Shown here: piece by piece, positions 27,030 to 35,341 of the stretch
How positions within the stretch are numbered: the first letter of the stretch is position 1
How the letters are laid out: the number at the start of each line of letters is the position of its first letter
Origin: an uncultured Bacteroidales bacterium
Lineage (GTDB): Bacteria > Bacteroidota > Bacteroidia > Bacteroidales > Muribaculaceae
Direction of reading: 5' to 3'
Assembly (NCBI GenBank): GCA_900542185.1
Contig: UQMZ01000013.1
Location: 16,552-80,551, forward strand
Length of the DNA: 64,000 nt
Position numbers and translations under genes: made by a program
The notes under the pieces: generated by a model
Seen by the model: the letters and a program-made list of their open reading frames with translations, nothing else
What the model was told of the DNA's origin: nothing
Databases searched by the model: none

Positions 27030-27917
27030 TTATAATTCAGCATAACGATCCAGGACAGTCTGAATCAGGCCATGGAGCCGGGGTTTGTAATCGGTGTTGG
27101 CCTTGTTGGCGCGTCGCTCGGCGATGATACAGCACACGGTCATGGCGCGGTGGCCCAACAGACGGGCCATGCCTTGCAGACAGGCCGACTCCATCTCGAA
27201 GTTTGTGACGGGACGTCCGTCATAACGGAATGACTCGATCTTGGCGTTCAGGTCTGGATCCTTCAACGCGAGGCGTACTTGACGTCCCTGCGGAGCGTAG
27301 AAACCTACGGCCGCTATGGTATAGCCGAGACGCATGTCGTCGCGCGCTATTTTCTCTACCAGACAGCGGTCGGCATCCACTACGTATGGAGCGGCCCAGG
27401 TCGGATCCCAATTGGTGTGGGCGCAGAATTCCTTCTCGAATTCCAGATCGCATACCTTGTCGCGGTCGGCGTAGAAGTTCAGGATGCCGTCGAAACCGAT
27501 TCCCTTGTCTGCCACTACATAATCGCCTATATGCAGGTCTTCCTGCAGCGAGCCGGATGTGCCGATGCGCACAATGTTGAGCGTGCGGTGTTCGGGCTTG
27601 ACGGTGCGCGTGTTGAAGTCAACATTGGCCAATGCGTCAAGCTCGGTCATCACGATCTCGATGTTGTCAGGGCCGATGCCGTGGCTGATGCACATTATGG
27701 GCGTGCCCTTGTACGTGCCGCCGATGGCGTGGAACTCACGCGACTGCACGTCATAATCCACTGTGTCGAACATCGAGCCAACCATAGTGACGCGTCCCGG
27801 ATCGCCCACGAAGATGATGTTGTCGCGAAGCTGGTCGGGACGAAGGTGGATGTGGAAGGCACTTCCGTCCCCGTTGATGATTAACTCCGACGGAGGTATG
27901 ATTCTTGGTGTGTTCAT
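27030..27917 (-). CDS. Nucleoside phosphorylase (uridine phosphorylase-like)
   Basis: From the ATG at 27917 (MNTPRIIPPSELIINGDGS) this encodes 295 residues; a start at 27935 adds six. It belongs to the PNP/UDP superfamily: FVGDPGRVTMVG near 37 (phosphate-binding GDPxR), RIGTSGSLQEDLHIGDYVVAD near 117 and VTNFEMESACLQGMARLLGH near 238 (nucleoside-binding MES). It cleaves nucleosides with phosphate to a base and ribose-1-phosphate for salvage. The exact base preference is not certain; the length is larger than the usual 250 and matches a Bacteroidetes uridine phosphorylase subgroup. Confidence 0.88.
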   Translation of the reverse strand: MNTPRIIPPSELIINGDGSAFHIHLRPDQLRDNIIFVGDPGRVTMVGSMFDTVDYDVQSREFHAIGGTYKGTPIMCISHGIGPDNIEIVMTELDALANVDFNTRTVKPEHRTLNIVRIGTSGSLQEDLHIGDYVVADKGIGFDGILNFYADRDKVCDLEFEKEFCAHTNWDPTWAAPYVVDADRCLVEKIARDDMRLGYTIAAVGFYAPQGRQVRLALKDPDLNAKIESFRYDGRPVTNFEMESACLQGMARLLGHRAMTVCCIIAERRANKANTDYKPRLHGLIQTVLDRYAEL

Positions 27918-28050
27918 GGTTTTGATCATTAGCAATTTCTAAAATGGGACCGACAGCAGGTGAGAGGGTCGAATCCTATATAGTTAAAACGCTTCAGACG
28001 CCATAAAGACGCCGAGCGGAACACAAATTTACGAAAAATTTCGTAAAAAC

Positions 28051-28081
28051 TTGGTAAACTCGGAAAAAATCTATAATTTTG
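28051..28081 (+). promoter_or_regulatory. Promoter of tRNA-Ser
   Basis: TTG (28051-28053), 20 nt and TAATTTTG (28074-28081) fit the consensus; the tRNA begins 84 nt downstream. Confidence 0.7.
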
Positions 28082-28165
28082 CAATCGCAAATGAGGGGAC
28101 ACCGCGCCTGAAGTTCAATCCGGGCAACGCTTGGAATGATGTCGGAGAGGGTGTCAACGATCAAA

Positions 28166-28252
28166 GGAAAGATGCCGGAGTGGTCGATCGGGACGGTCTC
28201 GAAAACCGTTGTACCCTTACGGGTACCCAGGGTTCGAATCCCTGTCTTTCCG
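28166..28252 (+). tRNA. tRNA-Ser (anticodon CGA)
   Basis: The acceptor arms GGAAAGA and TCTTTCC pair, the D-arm reads TGCCGGAGTGGTCGATCGGG, the anticodon loop CTCGAAA gives CGA, a long variable arm pairs GTACCC with GGGTAC, and the T-arm is GGTTCGAATCC. The 87-nt length with a long variable arm is typical for tRNA-Ser. Confidence 0.95.
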
Positions 28253-28266
28253 CTGATATGAAGATT

Positions 28267-28303
28267 GATACTCACTGATTATCAGTGAGTATCTTCTATT
28301 TTA
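28267..28303 (+). terminator. Terminator after tRNA-Ser
   Basis: GATACTCACTGAT (28267-28279) and ATCAGTGAGTATC (28281-28293) form a 13-bp stem, followed by TTCTATTTTA. Confidence 0.85.
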
Positions 28304-28344
28304 TAAGGCTTTAAATCGGATTAGCCGGTCGGCGGAATGTTAAT

Positions 28345-29361
28345 ATGCAAAGACGGTCTAATATTGAATTGCTGAGGATTGTGAGCATGTTGATGGTGCT
28401 TGCGGTGCATGTCGATGGCGCGTCGCTGGGTCTTCCTGAACCCATGGGCGACATAGCGTCGATGACGGCTCGCGACGTCTGGCGCATAGTAGTGGAAGCC
28501 GTCGCCATCATCGGGGTGAACTGTTTCACTATGATTTCCGGTTATTTCGGCATCAGACTGCGCCGGCGGGGCGTGCTGTCGTTCCTGTTCCAGTGCGTGT
28601 TCTATTCGGTAGGCATCTATACGGCTGTGGCAATCGTCTTTCCGGGACAGTTCTCGTGGCAGGGGTGGCTTGAGAGCTGGATGGTGCTGACTCATACGGA
28701 TCTGTGGTATGTGCCGGCATATTTCGGACTGATGCTTCTTAGCCCCGTGCTCAATGCCGGACTGGATACGCTGTCGAGGCGCACTTTCGCTGTGGTGCTC
28801 GCCCTGTTCATCGGTTTCAATCTGTGGTGCGGATGGTGGTGGCACGGGACGTTCAATCCCACCGGATATACGCTTGTGCAGCTTGTGATGGTCTACATGA
28901 TTGCCAGATATATACGGCTGCACGTCAGCATGGAAAGCATCAGGCGGCGTCGCGGAGCGATTGCATGGACTTATATCGCCTCGCTCGTGGCGATCGCGGT
29001 GATGGCGGTGTATATGCCTCCGCTGCAGGCGTATGCGTATAACTCTCCGTTCGTGCTATTGTCGACGGTCAGCTTTTTTCTGATTTTCCTATCATTCGAT
29101 TTCACTTCGCGACCGGTCAACTACATAGCACGCTCGGCATTCGCCGTCTACCTCATCCATAAGGCGCCGCTTGTGTGGGGAAATATAATGCGTCCTGCCG
29201 TGGTATATCTGTGGAACGCGCTTTCACTGCCGCTTTTCACGCTTGCGGCCGCAGGAGTAATCTTAGGATTCTATCTTGTTGCGATTGCCATTGACCCGTT
29301 GCGTCGATGGATGTTCGATACCCTATGGCGCACAGTGTCCTTCAAGCGAGCCGCTACCTGA
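28345..29361 (+). CDS. Acyltransferase family 3 membrane protein
   Basis: This is a 338-residue protein with about ten membrane helices. It starts MQRRSNIELLRIVSMLMVLAVHV, the acyltransferase-3 N-terminus with the conserved R-x10-H spacing (Arg11 and His22), and continues with FTMISGYFG. Such enzymes transfer acetyl or succinyl groups to sugars of surface polysaccharides or to lipids from the cytoplasmic side. No glycan gene adjoins it, so the acceptor is unknown. Confidence 0.88.
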   Translation: MQRRSNIELLRIVSMLMVLAVHVDGASLGLPEPMGDIASMTARDVWRIVVEAVAIIGVNCFTMISGYFGIRLRRRGVLSFLFQCVFYSVGIYTAVAIVFPGQFSWQGWLESWMVLTHTDLWYVPAYFGLMLLSPVLNAGLDTLSRRTFAVVLALFIGFNLWCGWWWHGTFNPTGYTLVQLVMVYMIARYIRLHVSMESIRRRRGAIAWTYIASLVAIAVMAVYMPPLQAYAYNSPFVLLSTVSFFLIFLSFDFTSRPVNYIARSAFAVYLIHKAPLVWGNIMRPAVVYLWNALSLPLFTLAAAGVILGFYLVAIAIDPLRRWMFDTLWRTVSFKRAAT

Positions 29362-29449
29362 CGGCGTAAGTCCGCTTTTGGCACCGGGTGGGAAATAATG
29401 AATGGATTTGTAACCGAATGCAGGCTCTATAGAAAGAGGATGGTATCTA

Positions 29450-29752
29450 TTATACATCCTTCAGCCTGAGACGCTCCATGTTCTTCTTGTCGTAAGCTTC
29501 GCCGCGCGATACAAGATATTCAAACTTGGCGAGGTTGCCTTCAATTTCGATGTGTAAGACAAAGAATGCCCTTCGATTGCCGATTCGGATACGGTACACG
29601 CTGTTAAGCGTCTCGATTTTTCTGCAGTTTGAGATTTCCTCTATACAGGAAGCATCGATTACTTCATTGATTGCATCCTTGACTGATTCCCTGAGTTTTC
29701 CGGACAACTTTTCCATTGCCTTGGCAAACTCTTTTGAATATTGGACTCTCAT
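29450..29752 (-). CDS. RelE/HigB-like toxin
   Basis: This is a 100-residue basic protein with the RelE/ParE-fold pattern: two N-terminal helices (YSKEFAKAMEKLSGKLRESV), then strands with NSVYRIRIGNRRAFFVLHIE and a final ELLVSRGE-like segment (FEYLVSRGEAYDKK). Toxins of this type usually cut mRNA on the ribosome. Its start overlaps the antitoxin stop by 4 nt (ATGA), in antitoxin-first order. Confidence 0.85.
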   Translation of the reverse strand: MRVQYSKEFAKAMEKLSGKLRESVKDAINEVIDASCIEEISNCRKIETLNSVYRIRIGNRRAFFVLHIEIEGNLAKFEYLVSRGEAYDKKNMERLRLKDV

Positions 29753-30024
29753 CTGTATTTGCCGATACCCATTTTACGCTCGAATTCGTCTTGTTCGCTT
29801 TCAGTGAGCATGACTTTTCCTTCCGGGCGCGTTGCGACTAAATATTTGTACACTTCTGCATCTTCCATTTCCTCGGCTTCCTGTATGAGTAAATGTTCTA
29901 TGTATTTTTTTAGATTCATACCCATGGCTGTTGCCTTCAGGTTTAGCGTACGGAACACATCTTCAGGTATGTCGATTAGCTTGCGGTGCGATGGCTTTGA
30001 CTGTAATGTGGATAATGTATTCAT
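29749..30024 (-). CDS. Antitoxin, ribbon-helix-helix type
   Basis: This is a 91-residue protein. The N-terminal half (HRKLIDIPEDVFRTLNLKAT, then AMGMNLKKYIEHLL) has the strand-helix-helix layout of a ribbon-helix-helix DNA-binding domain. The acidic C-terminal tail (EAEEMEDAEVYKYLVATRPE) is suited to wrap the toxin. It should repress its own promoter through the AT-rich palindrome at 30056-30070. Confidence 0.83.
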   Translation of the reverse strand: MNTLSTLQSKPSHRKLIDIPEDVFRTLNLKATAMGMNLKKYIEHLLIQEAEEMEDAEVYKYLVATRPEGKVMLTESEQDEFERKMGIGKYR

Positions 30025-30042
30025 TTGTTCTGATATTTTCTA

Positions 30043-30074
30043 CAAAGATAAGCCATATATATGATATATACAAA
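30043..30074 (-). promoter_or_regulatory. Promoter and operator of the toxin-antitoxin pair
   Basis: TTTG (30071-30074), 20 nt and TATCTTTG (30043-30050) are read on the minus strand. The spacer contains a perfect 15-bp palindrome TATATATGATATATA (30056-30070), well placed for repressor binding between the two promoter boxes. Confidence 0.7.
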
Positions 30075-30176
30075 TTCCGGACAGAGAATAAAGCAAAATA
30101 ATTGGTTGAATGCAATAATTTTTCGGGTCTATATGTTGAAATAATAAACAGAACCTCCAATAAAAAGGAATTTATC

Positions 30177-30551
30177 ATGAAGAAACAGATTGCAAGCGAG
30201 AAGGCGCCGGCCGCTATCGGGCCTTACAGCCAGGGAATAGAAGCCAACGGCTTCGTGTATTGTTCGGGTCAGCTGCCCATTGACGTAGCCACGGGCACGA
30301 TGCCCGAGGGCATTAAGGAGCAGACACGTGTGTCGTTGGCCAACGTCAAGGCAGTGCTGGAAGCCGCCGGCCTGACTCTTGACAATGTGGTGAAGACTAC
30401 TGTCTACCTGGCCGATATGTCGCTGTTCGGCCCGATGAACGAGGTTTATGGCGAGACGTTCGCCGCACCTTATCCGGCTCGTTCGGCCTACGCAGTGAAG
30501 GAACTGCCCAAGCAGGCCCTGGTGGAAATCGAGGTGATAGCCGCCCGATAA
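30177..30551 (+). CDS. ridA: RidA family deaminase
   Basis: This is a 124-residue protein from the ATG at 30177; the open frame extends upstream to 30102 but the extra residues do not fit the family. It has the RidA hallmarks KAPAAIGPYSQGIEANGFVY, SGQLPID, and PYPARSAYAVKELPKQALVE with the carboxylate-binding Arg. RidA hydrolyses reactive enamine/imine intermediates from PLP enzymes. It appears monocistronic. Confidence 0.95.
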   Translation: MKKQIASEKAPAAIGPYSQGIEANGFVYCSGQLPIDVATGTMPEGIKEQTRVSLANVKAVLEAAGLTLDNVVKTTVYLADMSLFGPMNEVYGETFAAPYPARSAYAVKELPKQALVEIEVIAAR

Positions 30552-30618
30552 GAACGCATTTTGTCAGATAGATTGTTTTAAGGCCCATCAAGTGTGGGCC
30601 TTAATGCGTTAGATTAAT

Positions 30619-31257
30619 ATGAATACAGATATTGTCGATATGAAATCTGAGCTTGAGACGGAGGTGCATCCGTTCGGCGCATGGGTTCCTGACGGAGCGA
30701 AGGTGCTGATAATGGGCACGTTCCCGCCACAACTCAAACGGTGGTCGATGGAGTTCTTTTATCCTAACCGAACCAATGACTTCTGGTATGCTATGGGACT
30801 TTTGTTCTATGGCGACAGGTCGGCATTGCTGCGGCCTGGGACGAAGGATTTTGATCTGGAGAAAATCAAGGCGTTGCTGAATCGTGAGGGGATAGCCATG
30901 AGCGATACCGGCTATAGGATACGACGTCTGGCCGGAAACGCCTCCGACAAATTCCTGGAGATAGTCGAGCCGGTAGACCTTGACTCGCTGTTACGGCGAA
31001 TGCCGGAGTGCCGGGCCATTGCCACGACCGGACAGAAAGCAGCGGAAGTATTGGCCGAACTAACCGGCACCGAGGCACCGGGCATGGGACATCATGTAGA
31101 CTGCGCACCGCTGACGCTCGGCGAAGGAAGGCAGACATTGCCTCTTACGATATGGCGCATGCCGTCAACCAGCCGCGCCTACCCGTTGCCGTTGGAAAAG
31201 AAAGCCGCATACTATCGCGAGCTTTTCCAGTCGGTCGGCATAAAAATGAAGGATTAA
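30619..31257 (+). CDS. Uracil-DNA glycosylase superfamily protein
   Basis: This is a 212-residue protein with the MUG/UDG-like start VLIMGTFPPQ near residue 30, followed by WSMEFFYPNRTNDFWYAMG, which matches a Bacteroidetes subgroup of the uracil-DNA glycosylase superfamily. The late motif MPSTSRAYPLPLEKK corresponds to the DNA-intercalation loop region. Whether it excises uracil or another base is unknown. Its stop overlaps that of the convergent yjbQ gene by 3 nt. Confidence 0.82.
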   Translation: MNTDIVDMKSELETEVHPFGAWVPDGAKVLIMGTFPPQLKRWSMEFFYPNRTNDFWYAMGLLFYGDRSALLRPGTKDFDLEKIKALLNREGIAMSDTGYRIRRLAGNASDKFLEIVEPVDLDSLLRRMPECRAIATTGQKAAEVLAELTGTEAPGMGHHVDCAPLTLGEGRQTLPLTIWRMPSTSRAYPLPLEKKAAYYRELFQSVGIKMKD

Positions 31258-31664
31258 CTGAGAATTGTGGCGACGAGGCGGCGCGGACCGCCGTAGTCGC
31301 GAAACTCGCAGAGGTAGATGCCCTGCCAGATGCCGAGGTTGAGATGACCGTCGGTTATAGGTAATGTAAGGGTAGAGCCGACAATCACTGACTTGGCGTG
31401 TGACGGCATGTCGTCCGATCCTTCGTCCGTATGCAGATAGAATGGTGCGTTTTCGGGTACGAGGCGGTCGAAAATCATGTTCAGATCGTGGCGCACGTCA
31501 GGATCCGCGTTCTCGTTGAGCGCCAACGCCGCCGACGTGTGCTTTATCAGAAGATTCAGCAGACCTTTTTCGGGTAGCGGCGGCAACTGACGCATCACCT
31601 CGCCCGTGACGAGATGAATGCCACTGGGATATGGGCGCAGGGTAAATTCAATCTGGTCAATCAT
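31254..31664 (-). CDS. yjbQ: YjbQ family protein (UPF0047)
   Basis: This 136-residue protein has the family residues LIKHTSAALALNENADPDVR and FYLHTDEGSDDMPSHAKSVI, followed by GTWQGIYLCEFRD-like strand (LGIWQGIYLCEFRDYG). The conserved His and acidic residues form a putative metal site. E. coli YjbQ has weak thiamine-phosphate synthase activity, but the true role is unclear. Confidence 0.92.
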   Translation of the reverse strand: MIDQIEFTLRPYPSGIHLVTGEVMRQLPPLPEKGLLNLLIKHTSAALALNENADPDVRHDLNMIFDRLVPENAPFYLHTDEGSDDMPSHAKSVIVGSTLTLPITDGHLNLGIWQGIYLCEFRDYGGPRRLVATILS

Positions 31665-31730
31665 AGCTCAAAACTCTAATCTTATAACCTATAACATGAA
31701 TTATCGTTCATGGTTAGTCATTAGTTACTC

Positions 31731-31982
31731 TTACGATAATTTATCTTTGTCGTTATGGTACCGTTGAAACACATCGACACGACCGAAAATGTTACCTTTA
31801 CGCACCTGTCGACGATAGCACAGATAGAACTTAGTACATAGCCCTGTGATGATGATGGTGGTGACCAGATTCCACAATTCCAGCGATCCGTCAGCCACAC
31901 GTATGGCCCGGTCGGCGATGCATGCGGTCGACATTATGGCCAGCGTCAGCCATACGTTGCGTTTTACCTTATTGCTAATCAT
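31731..31982 (-). CDS. Small two-helix membrane protein
   Basis: This encodes 83 residues with two hydrophobic segments (VWLTLAIMSTACIADRAIRV and LWNLVTTIIITGLCTKFYLC) and a basic C-terminal tail. I do not recognise a family. It stands between yjbQ and the aldo/keto reductase gene without partners, and the coding call rests on frame length and composition only. Confidence 0.5.
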   Translation of the reverse strand: MISNKVKRNVWLTLAIMSTACIADRAIRVADGSLELWNLVTTIIITGLCTKFYLCYRRQVRKGNIFGRVDVFQRYHNDKDKLS

Positions 31983-32121
31983 AAGCCAATATTCAGTTTA
32001 TAAGGCAAAATTAACTAAAAATGTTTAGAGAACGTAGATTTGTATAAGAAAATGCGTGAAAAGTGAAATGTTAATGCAGAGGGAAATTTGTTATTTTGTG
32101 TAGTCTAATATAGAAATTCCA

Positions 32122-32961
32122 ATGGAAAAAGTGAAATTAAGCAACGGCGTGGAAATGCCGATAGAAGGTTACGGAGTGTATCAGGTTGATCCCGCCGAGT
32201 GTGAACGTTGTGTCAGCGACGCCCTAAAGACTGGCTATCGCATGATAGACACCGCACAGGCATATCATAACGAGGAAGGCGTAGGCGCCGCCGTGGCCAA
32301 AAGCGGCATACCGCGCAAGGCTATCTTCCTGGTGTCGAAGATCTGGATCTCGAACTATGGCTACGACAAGGCCAAGGCTTCGATAGACGAGAGTCTGCGC
32401 AAGCTCGGTACCGACTACTTGGACCTGATGCTGCTGCATCAGCCCTTCTGCGACCGATATGGTGCCTATCGCGCGTTGGAGGACGCATACAAGGAAGGCA
32501 AGCTGCGCGCAATAGGCGTCAGCAACTTCTATCCGGACCATCTGATTGACTTGGCCAGCAATGTCGAGATACCGCCGATGGTAAATCAGGTAGAGACCCA
32601 TGTGTTCGACCAGCAGATCGAGGCCCGGAAATACATGGAGGAATATAACTGCCATATTATGTCATGGGGACCATTGGCCGAAGGACGCAACGACTTCTTT
32701 ACCAACCCTGTACTGGAGGGTATCGGAAAGAAATACGGCAAGTCCGTGGCACAGGTGGCGTTACGCTGGCTGGTGCAGAGCGGTGTGATCATCATACCCA
32801 AGTCCGTGCATGTGGAGCGCATGCAGCAGAACCTCGACATCTACGATTTCACACTCAGCGACGAGGACATGGGCGCCATCGCCCGTCTCGACACCGGCAA
32901 GAGCCTCTTCTTCGATCATCACGACCCCGAAGTCGTGAAGATGTTCATGGGCTGGCGATAA
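32122..32961 (+). CDS. Aldo/keto reductase (2,5-diketo-D-gluconate reductase-like)
   Basis: This is a 279-residue TIM-barrel oxidoreductase. The catalytic tetrad is visible: Asp43 and Tyr48 in RMIDTAQAYHNEEGVG, Lys73 in VSKIWIS and His106 in LMLLHQPF. The NADPH-binding end shows IIIPKSVHVERMQQNL near 220. The enzyme reduces small aldehydes or ketones in the cytoplasm; the physiological substrate is unknown. It is monocistronic. Confidence 0.93.
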   Translation: MEKVKLSNGVEMPIEGYGVYQVDPAECERCVSDALKTGYRMIDTAQAYHNEEGVGAAVAKSGIPRKAIFLVSKIWISNYGYDKAKASIDESLRKLGTDYLDLMLLHQPFCDRYGAYRALEDAYKEGKLRAIGVSNFYPDHLIDLASNVEIPPMVNQVETHVFDQQIEARKYMEEYNCHIMSWGPLAEGRNDFFTNPVLEGIGKKYGKSVAQVALRWLVQSGVIIIPKSVHVERMQQNLDIYDFTLSDEDMGAIARLDTGKSLFFDHHDPEVVKMFMGWR

Positions 32962-33022
32962 CTATTAGCAGCTAGACACTCAGTGAAGCATTATCCTGCC
33001 AGCTGACTGACAATGCGAATTG

Positions 33023-33098
33023 TACCGAACAAGGTACAAACCGAAAAAATAGACCATGCGAGGTACAAAATGCTAAATTATACCGAGCATGGTCTAAA
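33023..33098. repeat. Cluster of three related 18-19-bp repeats and inverted repeats
   Basis: TACCGAACAAGGTACAAA (33023-33040), ACCATGCGAGGTACAAAA (33053-33070) and TACCGAGCATGGTCTAAA (33081-33098) are variants of one motif. In addition TAGACCATGC (33050-33059) and GCATGGTCTA (33087-33096) are exact reverse complements, and GTACC/GGTAC pair within the first copy. The cluster lies in the gap between the aldo/keto reductase and the 3' end of the RyR/TIR gene run. Confidence 0.6.
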
Positions 33099-33145
33099 TT
33101 TATTATGCTTCCAGCGAGTGAATCAGGATATACAAGGAGAAAGCA

Positions 33146-33595
33146 TTATTCATAGCGGGATTTGCAATTGATATGGTGGCCGGTGATTTCTTCGAGGAAG
33201 TCGGTGCGCATCACAAGGAGGAGGTCCTTGGTGTAGTCGCGCAGTATGGCACGGTAACGGGCTATGTCCTCGCTGTTTGAGCCTGTTATCCGTTCCCATA
33301 AGGTGATACGCCTGGCATCTTTGTAAGCCACATCCACTTCCTCGCGGTTGTCCTCGGTCATGAGCCAACGTAATTTCTGTTCCTCGAGGACCAAAGGCTC
33401 ATCGGAATACTCTTTCCAGAGCTCACATAGGAATTCGCGGAATTCAGCCTCTATTTTATGTGGCAGATCCTTAGTATATATACCGAGAATAGGATCCGAT
33501 TCCATGCCGGGAGCCGTTTTGACATAATGCTCGAAATACTTGTCAATCAGTTTATTTTCCTTGTCTCTGCAGACCTTCTCTATTTTACTTTTCAT
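33146..33595 (-). CDS. Hypothetical helical protein at the end of the RyR/TIR gene run
   Basis: This is a 149-residue charged, largely alpha-helical protein without membrane segment or signal. I do not recognise a family. It begins 6 nt after the stop of the zinc-ribbon gene and is the last of four closely packed genes starting with the M48 protease, so it is likely cotranscribed and functionally tied to them. Confidence 0.6.
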   Translation of the reverse strand: MKSKIEKVCRDKENKLIDKYFEHYVKTAPGMESDPILGIYTKDLPHKIEAEFREFLCELWKEYSDEPLVLEEQKLRWLMTEDNREEVDVAYKDARRITLWERITGSNSEDIARYRAILRDYTKDLLLVMRTDFLEEITGHHINCKSRYE

Positions 33596-33601
33596 ATCAG
33601 A

Positions 33602-34129
33602 TCAGTTTATAGGGGAGCCGCAGTTGGAGCAGAAGCGGGCGTTATCCGGGAGCTTAGTGCCGCAGTTGGTGCAGAATTTGGCAAAGCCGGATGGCGGAGG
33701 GGTAGTAGAACCAAAACCGGAACAGGCAGCAGGGCCGGCTTCGTCGATAACGGACTGGGCGGCGGCAAGGGCTTTGTCATCAAGGTCGGCTTGCTGTACG
33801 AGACCCCAGATCTGGGTCAGGAGTACAGGCCATGCGAAGAAGAGCATGATGATGGTCGGAATGGCCTGCTGGCCGAAGATGCCGACACCGGCTTCGAACG
33901 CTATGGCATTGTCGCGGGGCACGAGGGTTATCTTCAGAGCAGTCTTCATTCCCAGGACTGCCTTGAAGAATCCTCCTTTCGTCACGGATATGTCCACACC
34001 GCCGCTCATGAGGTTATCCCGGTTCACTTCGTATCCGTCAACAGCGAATACTTGACATATTCTATCGGCCATGGCCGGTATCAACGATGGGTTGCCGTTC
34101 AAGATGGCATTGGTATTGAATGTGCCCAT
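33602..34129 (-). CDS. Protein with C-terminal double zinc ribbon
   Basis: This is a 175-residue protein. Residues 1-75 are a beta/alpha region of unknown type, residues about 88-110 are hydrophobic (AIPTIIMLFFAWPVLLTQIW) and could form one membrane helix, and the C-terminus is a double zinc ribbon: FCTNCGTKLPDNARFCSNCG near 151-170. Two CxxC knuckles of this form bind one zinc each and usually mediate protein contacts. The M48 protease upstream ends in a similar ribbon, which suggests shared docking. Start and upstream stop overlap by one base. Confidence 0.72.
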   Translation of the reverse strand: MGTFNTNAILNGNPSLIPAMADRICQVFAVDGYEVNRDNLMSGGVDISVTKGGFFKAVLGMKTALKITLVPRDNAIAFEAGVGIFGQQAIPTIIMLFFAWPVLLTQIWGLVQQADLDDKALAAAQSVIDEAGPAACSGFGSTTPPPSGFAKFCTNCGTKLPDNARFCSNCGSPIN

Positions 34130-34392
34130 TATTTGTTCAGATTTTGAAGTTCGTGATTATGATAAGCCGCGAAGAGGACGCTCATTTCTGAAATGGCTTC
34201 CAGAATGGCATTCTGCTGCTCTTCATTGCAAAGAGTCTGAAGTTTCCGTAGAGATGCAATGGTTGTATCGGCCTGAGCTTTCAGCTCCTGGTCGGTTACT
34301 ATTCCATCTTCCATTATGGCCAGATAGGAAGGGTGGGTGGATACTATGTCGGCTATGTTGAGCAGTCCGTTTTCGTCGAATAGAGTTTGCAT
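34129..34392 (-). CDS. Small helical protein in the M48 operon
   Basis: This is an 87-residue protein. The N-terminal part (DENGLLNIADIVSTHPSYLA, then IMEDGIVTDQEL) looks like two short helical hairpins, and the rest is a long amphipathic helix. There is no signal or membrane segment and the function is unknown. It lies 11 nt after the M48 gene and overlaps the next start by one base (TAATG). Confidence 0.6.
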   Translation of the reverse strand: MQTLFDENGLLNIADIVSTHPSYLAIMEDGIVTDQELKAQADTTIASLRKLQTLCNEEQQNAILEAISEMSVLFAAYHNHELQNLNK

Positions 34393-34403
34393 GTTGAGAG
34401 GGG

Positions 34404-35276
34404 TTATAGTTTAGCTCCGCAATGGCGGCAGAATTGCCATGTGGATTCGATTGGTTTACAGCAGTCAGGGCATGTTTGACCGGGCAATCCGAGAAAGCTG
34501 TCATTTATGTTGCGATATTGCTGACTCCGGCCCCACTTCAGGATTTCGCGTACTCGCACTGCGGCAAAGGGGTGACTTTGTCCCATGACGGCGTAAATCT
34601 GCAGGGCCTGATTCAGGGCACCGTCGTTACGGATGGACTCGTAAATGTCGGCCTGATGCGCCCATTCATCCACATTGACATGCTCGGTTACGGATTTAGG
34701 TCCGCCCGACAGTCGCACCATAACCTTGGCTACTGTTTCAGGACTCGTGACAACAGCGCCTGCACGGTCGCACGAAAGTTCGCTTTTGCGCTGCCAATAC
34801 AGCAACGCGTATTTTATCGGGGCCGTAAACATTCCGAGAATGCCCAATGCATCCGCACCGTTGACAAGAAGATTTGCCAGGTTGTGATATAATACGTGGT
34901 GACACAGGATGTGGCCGCATTCATGTGCCAGCACCGCGTCCAGCTCGTCATCACCGAGCATTTCGACGAGACCCGAAGTCATGGTGATGAATATATGCGT
35001 GTCTCCGAAGGTATAGGCATTGGGCATAGGATTCATTTCCAGATAAAATTCCGGTTCCGGGATTCCGAGTCTGGCGCAAATAGGAGGGAGGTGGCGATAA
35101 AGCTCGGGCAGTTGCGTGGCCGACAGCCGGATGTTGGAAGCCATGTTGGTGCCGTAATATAACTGCTCGTATCCCAGCGCATAGAATTTCTTGACGAGGG
35201 CCGGGAAGCCGGGGATGCATTCCAGCTGTCGCAATGCGGCGGCGTCTTCGGGGTGTATGAATTCAGATGGCTTCAT
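34404..35276 (-). CDS. M48 family metalloprotease with C-terminal zinc ribbon
   Basis: This is a 290-residue protein. The zinc site is HECGH (His118, Glu119, His122) with the third ligand Glu166 in KSELSCDRAG, as in M48 peptidases. Unlike HtpX or Ste24 it has no strong membrane helices around the active site; only a mildly hydrophobic stretch (ALGILGMFTAPIKYALLYW) is seen. The last 25 residues form a zinc ribbon (CPDC, then CRHCG). It follows the RyR gene by 44 nt and also has a promoter of its own at 35311-35341. Protein turnover in the TIR/RyR pathway is a plausible role, inferred from position. Confidence 0.85.
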   Translation of the reverse strand: MKPSEFIHPEDAAALRQLECIPGFPALVKKFYALGYEQLYYGTNMASNIRLSATQLPELYRHLPPICARLGIPEPEFYLEMNPMPNAYTFGDTHIFITMTSGLVEMLGDDELDAVLAHECGHILCHHVLYHNLANLLVNGADALGILGMFTAPIKYALLYWQRKSELSCDRAGAVVTSPETVAKVMVRLSGGPKSVTEHVNVDEWAHQADIYESIRNDGALNQALQIYAVMGQSHPFAAVRVREILKWGRSQQYRNINDSFLGLPGQTCPDCCKPIESTWQFCRHCGAKL

Positions 35277-35310
35277 GGCTGTCGGTTAGGTGTGTGCTTG
35301 TTAGCGGTTG

Positions 35311-35341
35311 TAAAGATACGTTAAATTTTCGATATTGCAAA
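35311..35341 (-). promoter_or_regulatory. Internal promoter ahead of the M48 gene
   Basis: TTTG (35338-35341), 19 nt and TATCTTTA (35311-35318), minus strand, nearly match the consensus. It overlaps the last codons of the RyR gene and could uncouple the last four genes from the rest of the run. Confidence 0.55.
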
